8,074 nucleotides of DNA from Methanosarcinales archaeon. Its GTDB lineage: Archaea > Halobacteriota > Syntropharchaeia > Alkanophagales > Methanospirareceae. Below the pieces are notes generated by a model, which worked only from the letters and a program-made list of their open reading frames with translations, did not search any database and was not told the origin of the DNA. The position numbers and the translations under genes were made by a program. The stretch is from assembly GCA_016649585.1 (NCBI GenBank), contig JAENXH010000049.1, positions 1 through 8,074 of the forward strand, read 5' to 3'. Shown here in pieces: positions 1-5,655 of the stretch; within the stretch, counting starts at the first letter, position 1, and each line of letters begins with the position of its first letter.

Positions 1-623
1 TCCTCAGACCGTTCAACCCACATTGCGCCCTGGCCTTTGACCTTAATCAACCCTCGTTCCTCAAGCTTCTTTACGACTGAGGCATCGTGCCCCGTAGCAT
101 CTATCACGAGCTTGGATTCCAAAGAAACAGGATCAATAGCTGCTATTTCACGTGGAAGTGCAGAAACAGGGGTCCAATTTATTACTACTCCTCTCACTCT
201 CTCGTTATGCAGAACCACGTCATCCAGCGCTACCATATTTAATATTTTCGCACCTGCGTCGCATGCCGCCGCAATTAATTTCGAGCATGCGTGCGGCCCA
301 TCAGAAACGTATACTCCTTCACTGTACTCCTTATAAGGGACATCAAGCTCATCGAAAATGCGCTCTGCCGGTGCCCGCACCGTGAGCTTGTTCATCAAGA
401 ACCCACCAAGCCAGAACCCACCGCCTAAGTAATTGTTCCTTTCGATGAGTAATACTTTTACACCGCTGGATGCCAATTCCTTACCCGCCATTAATCCTGC
501 TGGTCCGCCGCCTACGATAATTACGTCGGACTCCACGTAGTTCTCAAATTCTTTAGCAAATTCATCCACTATCGCTCTCGTAATCTGACTCTCCGATGCG
601 TGTGAAAATTCTATCGGTTCCAT
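1..623 (-). CDS. Thi4-family protein (ADP-thiazole synthase / ribulose 1,5-bisphosphate synthase type), C-terminus cut by window edge
   Basis: The 207 visible residues match the Thi4 family, flavin-like dinucleotide-binding enzymes that make the thiazole precursor of thiamine. A methanogen branch has been assigned to ribulose 1,5-bisphosphate formation. The Rossmann motif VIIVGGGPAG is at residues 34-43, followed by an acidic strand end (LLIER, 58-62) and a Gly-rich GGGFWLGG stretch (67-74). The metal-binding signature ATGHD is at 176-180. In yeast Thi4 the ligands are the Asp of a Cys-Met-Asp-Pro motif and the His of GHD; here these correspond to D164 and H179. The residue matching the yeast sulfur-donor Cys is A162 (A-I-D-P), so this is not a suicidal Cys enzyme, and methanococcal Thi4 has His there. 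The start is the first ATG, about 34 bases from a TATA-like sequence and with only a weak ribosome site. About 50 C-terminal residues are missing at the edge. The family is certain; the choice between thiazole and ribulose-bisphosphate activity is open. Confidence 0.93.
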   Translation of the reverse strand, partial: MEPIEFSHASESQITRAIVDEFAKEFENYVESDVIIVGGGPAGLMAGKELASSGVKVLLIERNNYLGGGFWLGGFLMNKLTVRAPAERIFDELDVPYKEYSEGVYVSDGPHACSKLIAAACDAGAKILNMVALDDVVLHNERVRGVVINWTPVSALPREIAAIDPVSLESKLVIDATGHDASVVKKLEERGLIKVKGQGAMWVERSE

Positions 624-650
624 AGGTCACTTCTTGATCTTTTGATTATT

Positions 651-662
651 TATTATTTATAG
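651..662 (-). promoter_or_regulatory. Probable TATA box for the Thi4-family gene
   Basis: On the minus strand this reads CTATAAATAATA. It lies 28-39 bases before the ATG at 623, so a start of transcription about 25 bases downstream would leave a very short leader. This suggests the Thi4-like gene can be transcribed separately from the DUF763 gene upstream. Assigned by pattern only. Confidence 0.45.
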
Positions 663-670
663 CTTTGATG

Positions 671-746
671 ATCGCCATTTCGTTATTCCATTTATCGAAT
701 CGCCATGAGAATTTTAGTGGCTATAAAAGGCAGTTCTTTCGATAAA
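671..746. repeat. Short repeats between the DUF763 and Thi4-like genes
   Basis: The octamer ATCGCCAT occurs at 671-678 and again at 699-706. A 9-base inverted repeat, TTTATCGAA at 691-699 and TTCGATAAA at 738-746, directly abuts the stop codon of the DUF763 gene. It could be a weak hairpin at the end of that transcript or a binding site upstream of the Thi4-like gene. No long T run follows the hairpin on the minus strand, so a terminator is not well supported. Confidence 0.3.
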
Positions 747-1859
747 TCAGTAACTCAGCGATTTCGCTTCCTTCATCGCGTTGCGCAAGAGTTCAGTAGT
801 TTCATCCATGGTGCGCTTATCCACGGGATATGGCACGCCGTCTTTTCCGCCAAATGCGAACGAGTACTTAACCGGGTCCCTCCAACTCGGCGGCTCGCCG
901 TATATCAAGTCAGATATAAGCGCTAAAGCACGCACGGTTGCTGGTCCCACCCCCCTTATGCATAGAAACTGCTCATAATTCTCCGGCTGCTTATCATAAG
1001 CCTCGTGAAGCGCATCCCAGTTCACTCTTCTCGGCAATCGGTATCTTAAATCTCCGCTTTTTAACTCAGTGATTCTGCCTTCGTGCTCAACTGCGGGGAT
1101 TAAATCGAACTCAGCAAGTGTCCTTTGATCGCTTCTTATCCATTTATTGCGGCGGCCTCTCAGCTCTTTGTAAACCCGTTCCAATTCTCCTGGATTGGTT
1201 CGTGCAAGGTCAACAGACGTCCCCCGGCATCCCCTGCTCTCTTTTGCCGTTAGATCCAGCACAGTATCGCATTGGCGACCAACAATTCCCCGATGCGGCT
1301 CTTCATCATACCGCTTCACCGATGATGAGAGCCAGTGATATCGCCGTGCATACCGGTAGAGAGGGTTCATTCCCTGCTGGATCACCGCCCATTCGCCTTT
1401 CTCTGAGATGAACATCGAATGATGATAGAGCTGATAGCCATCCTGTACGCAGGCGTTATCCACCTTCGCAGATATTCTACTTGCGTATTTCAGCTCAGAC
1501 AGCTTATCATCGCTGAGCTTCAACTTCTCACCGAGTGCATCTATATCCGATAACGTATTTCTCGATGCTTTACCTTTCCCACCGGCGATTCCGAAACCAA
1601 ATTCTTCGGGATCTATAACCGATTTCAACACGCCACACACTACTGTTGTGGTTCCGCTACTATGCCAGTCATAAGCCAATGCACAGGATAGCGATTGAAA
1701 CCAAAGTGGGTCGGCCAATTTCTCTATCGCACCATTAACGCCATGTTCGTCTATTATCACCTCGAAGATAGCATGAGCTAAGCTTTTCATTCTCTTCAGC
1801 AGCCAATACGGTGCTTTTCCACCGTGAAGTGGCAAGTCTACTACGCCCAGCTTCTTCAA
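747..1859 (-). CDS. DUF763 domain protein with helix-hairpin-helix motif
   Basis: This 370-residue protein matches the DUF763 family over its full length. The family N-terminal signature DLPLHGGKAP is at residues 8-17, followed by DPLWFQSL (50-57), DWHSSGTTTV (64-73) and GGKGKASR (93-100). A helix-hairpin-helix sequence, FLCIRGVGPATVRALAL, is at 298-314, which points to nucleic-acid binding. The family function is unknown; the HhH motif makes a DNA or RNA role an inference. The start is a TTG that overlaps the L15e stop codon (TTGA, 4 bases), with GAGG a few bases upstream. No other start would keep the conserved N-terminus, so TTG is well supported. Translation is probably coupled to L15e, and both genes should lie on one transcript. 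Confidence 0.9.
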   Translation of the reverse strand: MKKLGVVDLPLHGGKAPYWLLKRMKSLAHAIFEVIIDEHGVNGAIEKLADPLWFQSLSCALAYDWHSSGTTTVVCGVLKSVIDPEEFGFGIAGGKGKASRNTLSDIDALGEKLKLSDDKLSELKYASRISAKVDNACVQDGYQLYHHSMFISEKGEWAVIQQGMNPLYRYARRYHWLSSSVKRYDEEPHRGIVGRQCDTVLDLTAKESRGCRGTSVDLARTNPGELERVYKELRGRRNKWIRSDQRTLAEFDLIPAVEHEGRITELKSGDLRYRLPRRVNWDALHEAYDKQPENYEQFLCIRGVGPATVRALALISDLIYGEPPSWRDPVKYSFAFGGKDGVPYPVDKRTMDETTELLRNAMKEAKSLSY

Positions 1860-2386
1860 CGCCTCAGACCTTTTCCCTTTTGACCTGCTGAGGTCTTCCC
1901 TCTAAAAACCCTCCGTTTATGCGAAGGGCCGCAAATCCAATTCAAAGTCTTATCTGATTTTATCTCTGGATTGGCAGGCTCAACGAGGATTATTTCATAC
2001 CATTTCCTCTTCCCATCTTCTGCCACCCAGTAAGAATTAAGAACCTCCATGTTTGGATATTTTCTCGCCGTTCGCTCCTCAGCGATTCGCTGCAAGCTCT
2101 TTCCAGGCGTTATTTTATGCACAGCCATACCTTTTGATTTTCTTCCGTGCTTTGGTCTTGATTTCCTCCGCCCCCCTCTTCTTACCTTTGCTCGCACTAC
2201 GATGATGCCGTGTTTCGCTTTGTATCCTAAAGAGCGGGCCCTATCCAATCTCGTGGGTCTTTCTAACCTTATAACCGCTGGTTCTTTTCTCCATTCCTCT
2301 AATCTTAACTGCCTGAACTCTCTTACGTATGATGCCTTCGGCCTCTTCCATGCCTCTCCAATATATCTATAAAATGACTTAGCCAT
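1856..2386 (-). CDS. rpl15e: Large-subunit ribosomal protein L15e
   Basis: This 176-residue basic protein of the archaeal and eukaryotic 60S-type large subunit is recognised by its family signatures: the N-terminal MAKSFYRYIGEAWK, RPTRLDRARSLGYKAK (43-58), the arginine-rich RRGGRRKSRPKHGRKSKGM segment, KITPGKSLQRIAEE and the WYEIILV strand. It ends just after the conserved GRVFRG/TSAG-type segment. From memory, archaeal L15e is usually about 190 residues, so this copy seems to lack a short basic C-terminal tail. The stop codon overlaps the TTG start of the DUF763 gene, which follows in the same operon. Its promoter lies in the divergent region shared with the Sm-like gene. Confidence 0.96.
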   Translation of the reverse strand: MAKSFYRYIGEAWKRPKASYVREFRQLRLEEWRKEPAVIRLERPTRLDRARSLGYKAKHGIIVVRAKVRRGGRRKSRPKHGRKSKGMAVHKITPGKSLQRIAEERTARKYPNMEVLNSYWVAEDGKRKWYEIILVEPANPEIKSDKTLNWICGPSHKRRVFRGKTSAGQKGKGLRR

Positions 2387-2533
2387 TTGTTCTGTTCTTC
2401 CTCGAAAGATACTTTTAAAATAAATAAGATCGGAAGGGAAATAAAGATATATGCTATGTTATTATTATTCTATTAAAGATACAGGTAGCAAGTAGCCCGG
2501 TAAAAAGTAAAGAATAAAGAGAGTGTGATGAAC
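2387..2533. promoter_or_regulatory. Divergent promoter region for L15e and the Sm-like/L37e operon
   Basis: This is an AT-rich gap between the two divergent ribosome-related operons. For L15e, the minus strand reads TTATTTATTTTAAAAG at 2427-2412, a TATA-like run at a suitable distance from the ATG at 2386. For the Sm-like gene, candidates on the plus strand are AAAGATATATGC (about 2444-2455) and TTCTATTAAAG (about 2468-2478). The second would give a leader of roughly 30 bases. I cannot decide between the plus-strand candidates. Confidence 0.4.
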
Positions 2534-2839
2534 ATGGTAAGTAAGCCTAAGCCGTTGGACGAATTAAACAAATCGCTCAAATCCCCGGTTATCGTGAGAA
2601 TCCGAGGGGGCAGAGAATTTAGAGGCACATTGGAAGGATATGACCTGCACATGAACTTAGTGTTAAGCGATGCAGAGGAGTTGAGCAACGATGCAGCCGT
2701 GAAGAACTTTACTGGAGAAATTCTGATGCGGGGTGACAACGTGGTGTATATCTCGCCAACCGTGCAGAGAGAGCCAGAAAAAGGTGAAGATGCAAGTAAG
2801 AGCAAAGTCAAGGAGGCAGGAGAAAAGGGGACATGGTAA
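2534..2839 (+). CDS. Archaeal Sm-like (LSm) RNA-binding protein with charged C-terminal tail
   Basis: This is a ring-forming RNA-binding protein of the Sm family. The Sm1 motif covers SLKSPVIVRIRGGREFRGTL and GYDLHMNLVLSDAEE, and the Sm2 motif is the segment around ILMRGDNVVYIS. The RNA-contacting Asp-x-His-x-Asn pattern of Sm1 is visible as DLHMN, and RGD is the usual Sm2 core. Three in-frame starts are close together (GTG 2525, ATG 2528, ATG 2534). I chose 2534 because known archaeal Sm proteins begin just before the PLDxLN segment and because GTGAT sits four bases upstream. About 25 residues rich in Lys and Glu follow the Sm fold, where many archaeal members stop. The stop overlaps the L37e start by 7 bases, an arrangement typical of euryarchaea. 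Confidence 0.95.
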   Translation: MVSKPKPLDELNKSLKSPVIVRIRGGREFRGTLEGYDLHMNLVLSDAEELSNDAAVKNFTGEILMRGDNVVYISPTVQREPEKGEDASKSKVKEAGEKGTW

Positions 2840-3000
2840 AAGGAACAGCTTCACAGGGTAAAAGGCAAAAGAAGTCGCACATGACGTGCAGACGATGTGG
2901 CAAGGTCGCTTACAGCATACATGCAAAGTATTGTGTGGCATGTGGGTTTGGAAGATCGAGTAAGATGAGAGGGTACAACTGGAAGGAGAGAAAGCCTTAA
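2833..3000 (+). CDS. rpl37e: Large-subunit ribosomal protein L37e
   Basis: This is a 55-residue zinc-binding ribosomal protein. It begins MVKGTASQGK, the family N-terminus. Four cysteines at 19, 22, 34 and 37 (C-x2-C-x11-C-x2-C) form the zinc ribbon, followed by GFGRSSKMRGYNW, the usual basic C-terminal segment. The ATG lies inside the last codons of the Sm-like gene (7-base overlap) with a purine-rich AGGGG stretch just upstream. The Sm-like and L37e genes are very commonly paired in archaea. The tRNA-Ser gene begins only 23 bases after its stop. Confidence 0.96.
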   Translation: MVKGTASQGKRQKKSHMTCRRCGKVAYSIHAKYCVACGFGRSSKMRGYNWKERKP

Positions 3001-3023
3001 AGTAAAGTGAAAAAGTGCCAGCG

Positions 3024-3109
3024 GCCGAGGTAGCTAAGCGGACTAAAGCGCCGGCCTTGAGAGCCGGTGTCCCTCGCGGGACACAAGGGTTCAAATCCCT
3101 TCCTCGGCG
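3024..3109 (+). tRNA. tRNA-Ser (anticodon TGA)
   Basis: An 86-base class II tRNA folds completely. The acceptor stem is GCCGAGG (3024-3030) with CCTCGGC (3102-3108), and the discriminator base is G (3109). The D stem is GCT/AGC. The anticodon stem is CCGGC (3051-3055) with GCCGG (3063-3067) and loop CTTGAGA, anticodon TGA at 3058-3060, reading UCA. The long variable arm is TGTCCC-TCGC-GGGACA, as expected for serine, and the T arm is AAGGG-TTCAAAT-CCCTT. The 3' CCA is not encoded. No intron is seen. Its 23-base distance from L37e suggests co-transcription with the Sm-like/L37e pair. Confidence 0.97.
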
Positions 3110-3173
3110 TTCTCATAGAGGCGCAAGACATAATTTACTTACTTACTTAAACTTCTGAGGAGGGAAAGTTAAG
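3110..3173 (+). promoter_or_regulatory. Leader of aIF2 beta with ACTT repeats and strong Shine-Dalgarno
   Basis: A GAGGAGGG sequence at 3157-3164 lies nine bases before the ATG at 3174, a strong ribosome site. Just upstream is TTACTTACTTACTTAA (3136-3150 region), a short run of ACTT repeats. The AT-rich part (TAATTTAC, about 3131) could be a weak TATA box, but read-through from the tRNA operon is equally possible. Confidence 0.5.
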
Positions 3174-3602
3174 ATGGAAGAATACGTTAACCTTTTGGAT
3201 AGAGCTTTGAAACAAATGCCGAGTACAAAGACCAGTGACTCACGGTTCGTTATACCCGCACTGAAAGTGTTTATAGAGGGAAAGACCACGATATTTGACA
3301 ATTTTGACGTTATATGCGACTACATGAACCGCGAAAGGGTGCATGTAATGAGATTTTTGCTGAACGAGTTGGGTACCGCAGGCAAGATAGTAGGAGATAG
3401 AGTGATTTACCAGGGCAGATTCTCGCGGGACGCGGTCGAGCATCAAATTCAGAGATATATGGATGAATATGTAATCTGCTGGGAATGTAAGAAACCGGAT
3501 ACGCACTTCGAGAAGCAGGACCGTGTTTTAGTGCTGAAATGCGATGCGTGCGGCGCTATTCGTCCGATCATGAAGCGAAGGGGCGGAAAGACAAAGAGTT
3601 GA
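3174..3602 (+). CDS. Translation initiation factor aIF2, beta subunit
   Basis: At 142 residues this has the usual archaeal length. aIF2 beta is part of the trimeric factor that brings the initiator tRNA to the small ribosomal subunit. The N-terminal helix (YVNLLDRALKQMP) that contacts the gamma subunit is followed by the central alpha-beta domain with RFVIPALKVFIEGKTT, the INFDVIC-type segment and the MRFLLNELGTAGK helix. The C-terminal zinc ribbon has cysteines at 102, 105, 123 and 126 (C-x2-C-x17-C-x2-C). The start is fixed by the strong Shine-Dalgarno site upstream. It lies downstream of the Sm-like, L37e and tRNA-Ser genes, in a translation cluster. Confidence 0.96.
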   Translation: MEEYVNLLDRALKQMPSTKTSDSRFVIPALKVFIEGKTTIFDNFDVICDYMNRERVHVMRFLLNELGTAGKIVGDRVIYQGRFSRDAVEHQIQRYMDEYVICWECKKPDTHFEKQDRVLVLKCDACGAIRPIMKRRGGKTKS

Positions 3603-3817
3603 ATTTGAGAGTGGGAAGGATACGAACTTCTTCCATTACTGCTGATGGTTTCAGTTAAATCAAGAATATCGGACTTTATTTATCCTATCTTCAACTCCTC
3701 ATCCGTGAAGCAGGTCAGATGCAATCGTAGAAAATAGCAACAATGCTTCTATCTATTTATCCGAATACACGGTGAATTGCCTTAGCGTCGCTGGTTTTCG
3801 GGTAAAAAGTTTTAGCT
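3603..3817. other. Noncoding stretch between aIF2 beta and the small ORF
   Basis: I see no credible gene here. The sequence is AT-rich with two similar but inverted tracts, TTTATTTATCC near 3677-3687 and the reverse-type run CTATTTATCC near 3753-3762. The minus strand has an open frame without an ATG from 3887 down to a TAG at 3755-3753, overlapping the small ORF out of frame. It might be the remains of a longer protein, but it carries no recognisable motif. No strong T-rich terminator follows aIF2 beta on the plus strand. Confidence 0.35.
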
Positions 3818-3934
3818 CTAATGCGAACGCCACTTGTTCAGTTCCATCGAAAGCTGGTAGTGCATATCTTTGTGTATTTCTTCCACTTCATGATTACCTA
3901 TTCCATCTTCCGCCATTTTTCCTTCTCTGTTCAT
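3818..3934 (-). CDS. Small ORF of unknown function (38 residues)
   Basis: The ORF encodes a 38-residue, highly charged, mainly hydrophilic peptide starting MNREGKMAED and ending NKWRSH, with a predicted helical, Glu- and His-rich centre (HEVEEIHKDMHYQL). I do not recognise it. The reason to call it is the expression signal: GGAGGTGA at 3947-3940 is a perfect Shine-Dalgarno match with a five-base spacer to the ATG. A TATA-like TTTTATATG lies about 26 bases before the expected transcription start. The centre faintly recalls short archaeal proteins with an EEIHxIR pattern found in toxin-antitoxin neighbourhoods, but this is weak. A 44-codon open frame overlaps its end in another phase, so it might instead be the front of a frameshifted longer gene. 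Confidence 0.45.
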   Translation of the reverse strand: MNREGKMAEDGIGNHEVEEIHKDMHYQLSMELNKWRSH

Positions 3935-3939
3935 CGCTT

Positions 3940-3947
3940 TCACCTCC
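3940..3947 (-). promoter_or_regulatory. Perfect Shine-Dalgarno site of the small ORF
   Basis: The minus strand reads GGAGGTGA, complementary to the usual archaeal 16S 3' end, with AAGCG between it and the ATG at 3934. It is one of the best ribosome sites in the window, despite serving only a 38-codon frame. Confidence 0.6.
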
Positions 3948-3979
3948 TTCTTCTTTAGAAGAATATCTATTTGAACAGG

Positions 3980-3999
3980 CACATATAAAAGGGTATGTG
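3980..3999 (-). promoter_or_regulatory. TATA box inside a short inverted repeat
   Basis: The minus strand reads CCCTTTTATATGTG around 3993-3980, a good archaeal TATA element for the small ORF, predicting a start near 3960 and a leader of about 26 bases. The same bases form an inverted repeat, CACATA (3980-3985) and TATGTG (3994-3999), with an 8-base spacer. A second inverted pair, CATATAA (3982-3988) and TTATATG (4010-4016), overlaps it. The placement suits an operator covering the TATA box. Confidence 0.5.
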
Positions 4000-4044
4000 T
4001 TGGTGCACATTATATGCTGTCATCCACCCTTCAGGATTTCTTTT

Positions 4045-5151
4045 TCACCCCTTTTTCACTTCCTTACGCTGCGCCATCCGATAATCGCATACAACGCTCA
4101 TGTGCCCACTCAAAAGCTCGTCCAGCTCATCGCTGCCTGTATCAACGAGAAGAAACGGCGTTTCACTCAACTTGTGTGGCGTCGCGAGCACGATCACATT
4201 CTCTATTCCGACCTTTTCTATTACCTTTGTACTGAGCTGCTGATTGCCCCGCCCAAATACAAACCCCTGCGCGCCAATCGGACTCACGAGTATCTTCGCT
4301 TTTTTACCCTTCTCGTTCTCCAGCAACTGCAACAATCCCTGCTCGTTCAAATCCTTCCCCACCAATTTCCCCTCTTTCACTGCATCCACGCCAAGCAATG
4401 TCTTTTCCTCGCCTAAGCCCAGCAACTCCGCTATTTTGTGTATCGTAGTCCCAGCACCTAAGATGTAAAGCGACCCGTCCCGCATGAACTCACATGCGAA
4501 CCTCGCAATCTCCTCTTTCGCTCTCTCTTCACTTACGCTTTGAAAAATGCTCTTGCCCTGCTGAACCAGAACCGGCTCGTACGGTGTGCGTGCGTATCCA
4601 AATACCTTCATTTGCAGCTCGTTTCGCCTGTATGCATCCTCATCCGTATCCATTACCTCTGCATCCCGCACTTCCGCCTTACCCTCAACAAAAAGCTCAA
4701 CCATCTTCGCCGCACCAGCGGGGCTTATCGCAAACACCGCCGAGTGCATCTTCACGCCAGCAGGAATGCCTAATATCGGGATCTCTCGTTTTACAGCACT
4801 GTACACATCCCGCGCCGTTCCATCACCACCGCAGAATACCAAAAGCTCGACGCCTTCTTCTAAAAATCGCTTGCATGCGTTCTTTGTATCCTCACTCGTG
4901 CTTATGCTCTCAAATGAATACACAACTTTGTATCTTAACGACAAGTTCGGAAGTGCATCTTCACCCATAGCTCCTGAGCAGGTAAAAATAAGATTGTCGG
5001 TGTTCAGCTCATCCATGCACTTCTTTGCTCGCTCTCCTGCTATCGGGTTTGCACCTAACTTTAGTGCTTCGTCTACAAGACCATCCGTTCCTTTTAGGCC
5101 TACCGAGCCACCCATGCCAGCTATCGGATTGATAATGAAACCTATTTTCAT
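4045..5151 (-). CDS. ATP-NAD kinase-like protein (COG3199 family)
   Basis: This 368-residue protein belongs to the predicted NAD kinase family distinct from classical PpnK, sharing the diacylglycerol/NAD kinase fold. It would phosphorylate NAD or a related substrate, but the true substrate of this branch is uncertain. The N-terminus GFIINPIAGMGGSVGLKGTDG (residues 4-24) is the family signature. The nucleotide-binding GGDGT is at 108-112 inside a VELLVFCGGDGTARDV strand-loop, followed by GIPAGVKMHSAVFA (128-141). The C-terminal half carries YILGAGTTIHKIAELL and SPIGAQGFVFGRGNQQLS. I chose ATG 5151 with GAGTGG six bases upstream; a GTG at 5160 in frame would add three residues. It lies 45 bases after the 152-residue gene, so joint transcription with the ATPase pair is possible, though it is GC-richer than them. 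Confidence 0.87.
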   Translation of the reverse strand: MKIGFIINPIAGMGGSVGLKGTDGLVDEALKLGANPIAGERAKKCMDELNTDNLIFTCSGAMGEDALPNLSLRYKVVYSFESISTSEDTKNACKRFLEEGVELLVFCGGDGTARDVYSAVKREIPILGIPAGVKMHSAVFAISPAGAAKMVELFVEGKAEVRDAEVMDTDEDAYRRNELQMKVFGYARTPYEPVLVQQGKSIFQSVSEERAKEEIARFACEFMRDGSLYILGAGTTIHKIAELLGLGEEKTLLGVDAVKEGKLVGKDLNEQGLLQLLENEKGKKAKILVSPIGAQGFVFGRGNQQLSTKVIEKVGIENVIVLATPHKLSETPFLLVDTGSDELDELLSGHMSVVCDYRMAQRKEVKKG

Positions 5152-5196
5152 TTTTTCCACTCGTATTTTTTGATTGAGAAAGAAGTTATTTCAGCC

Positions 5197-5655
5197 TCAT
5201 TCCTTTATTGCTATTTCTAAAGCTTCTAACATCTTACTTTTGCCTTTTAAATCGTTCACCAGCCTTTCGAATTTCCTAAGATCAAGATTTATCACTTTAT
5301 GCAACAGGTCCCCATCGTCAGGTAGATTATATCGCTTTATATCTATGTCTGCATCCTCTGTTGCTTTTAATACCCATTCTTCCAACCTCGGAGAGAGAAC
5401 GAATAAATCGTTGTTTTTAGAATTATCACTCAAAATCTTAAGTCCATAATTTGGCAAATTTTCCTTCACCGGCAATTTTTTCAAATAAGGTGGTTGTACG
5501 CTGGACGGATCTTCATCTACCAATCCTTTCCACTCTTCTCGCTTCTCTAATTGCTTACAAACCTCGGGCTTTCCGCCTAAATGGATGATCTGCTTCTTTG
5601 GTATCCCTAAAGTTCTCACCAAGGCCGAATCCGGTTTGCACTCAGTATAAATCAT
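5197..5655 (-). CDS. Small TOPRIM-like protein paired with an AAA ATPase
   Basis: This 152-residue protein has no signal peptide or membrane segment. I recognise the type as the small partner seen beside ABC/OLD-like ATPases in archaea and bacteria, but I cannot give a family number with certainty. A TOPRIM-like acidic pattern is visible: a Glu near the N-terminus (YTECKPDSALV, E5), a conserved Asp-x-Asp (GLVDEDP, D47 and D49) at the end of a predicted strand, then a hydrophobic strand and SPRLEEWVLKA (88-98). In TOPRIM nucleases of the OLD group, such Glu and DxD residues bind the metal ions for phosphoryl transfer; catalysis here is inference. Its ATG overlaps the ATPase stop (ATGA), so the two proteins are translationally coupled and probably form one complex. 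It is distinctly AT-rich. Confidence 0.7.
   Translation of the reverse strand: MIYTECKPDSALVRTLGIPKKQIIHLGGKPEVCKQLEKREEWKGLVDEDPSSVQPPYLKKLPVKENLPNYGLKILSDNSKNNDLFVLSPRLEEWVLKATEDADIDIKRYNLPDDGDLLHKVINLDLRKFERLVNDLKGKSKMLEALEIAIKE

Noticed and set aside
705..926. Plus-strand ORF beginning MRILVAIKGS, like the start of a universal stress protein
   Set aside because: Only the first 14 codons lie outside the well-supported DUF763 gene on the other strand, the resemblance ends after about 10 residues, and the frame is too short for the domain.
2663..3094. Minus-strand open frame of 143 codons across the Sm-like, L37e and tRNA genes
   Set aside because: It is antisense to three firmly identified genes, including a tRNA, and its translation has no family features.
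3024..3109. tRNA-Ser as the attachment site of the recombinase's element
   Set aside because: No copy of the tRNA 3' half is visible elsewhere in the window, and the recombinase is about 4.4 kb away with core genes between; the test needs sequence beyond the edge.
3136..3150. ACTT repeats before aIF2 beta as a CRISPR-like or mobile repeat
   Set aside because: It is only about three tandem copies of a 4-base unit with no spacers, and fits simple slippage. No CRISPR repeat-spacer pattern was seen anywhere in the window.
3772..4416. 214-codon plus-strand open frame
   Set aside because: Most of it is antisense to the ATP-NAD kinase-like gene and the small ORF; the translation is rich in Leu, Pro, His and Cys with no motif, and no ribosome site precedes it.
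4494..5173. Two long overlapping plus-strand open frames opposite the kinase gene
   Set aside because: Both lie antisense to a gene with clear GGDGT and family motifs; their Ser/Pro-rich translations show no recognisable domain.
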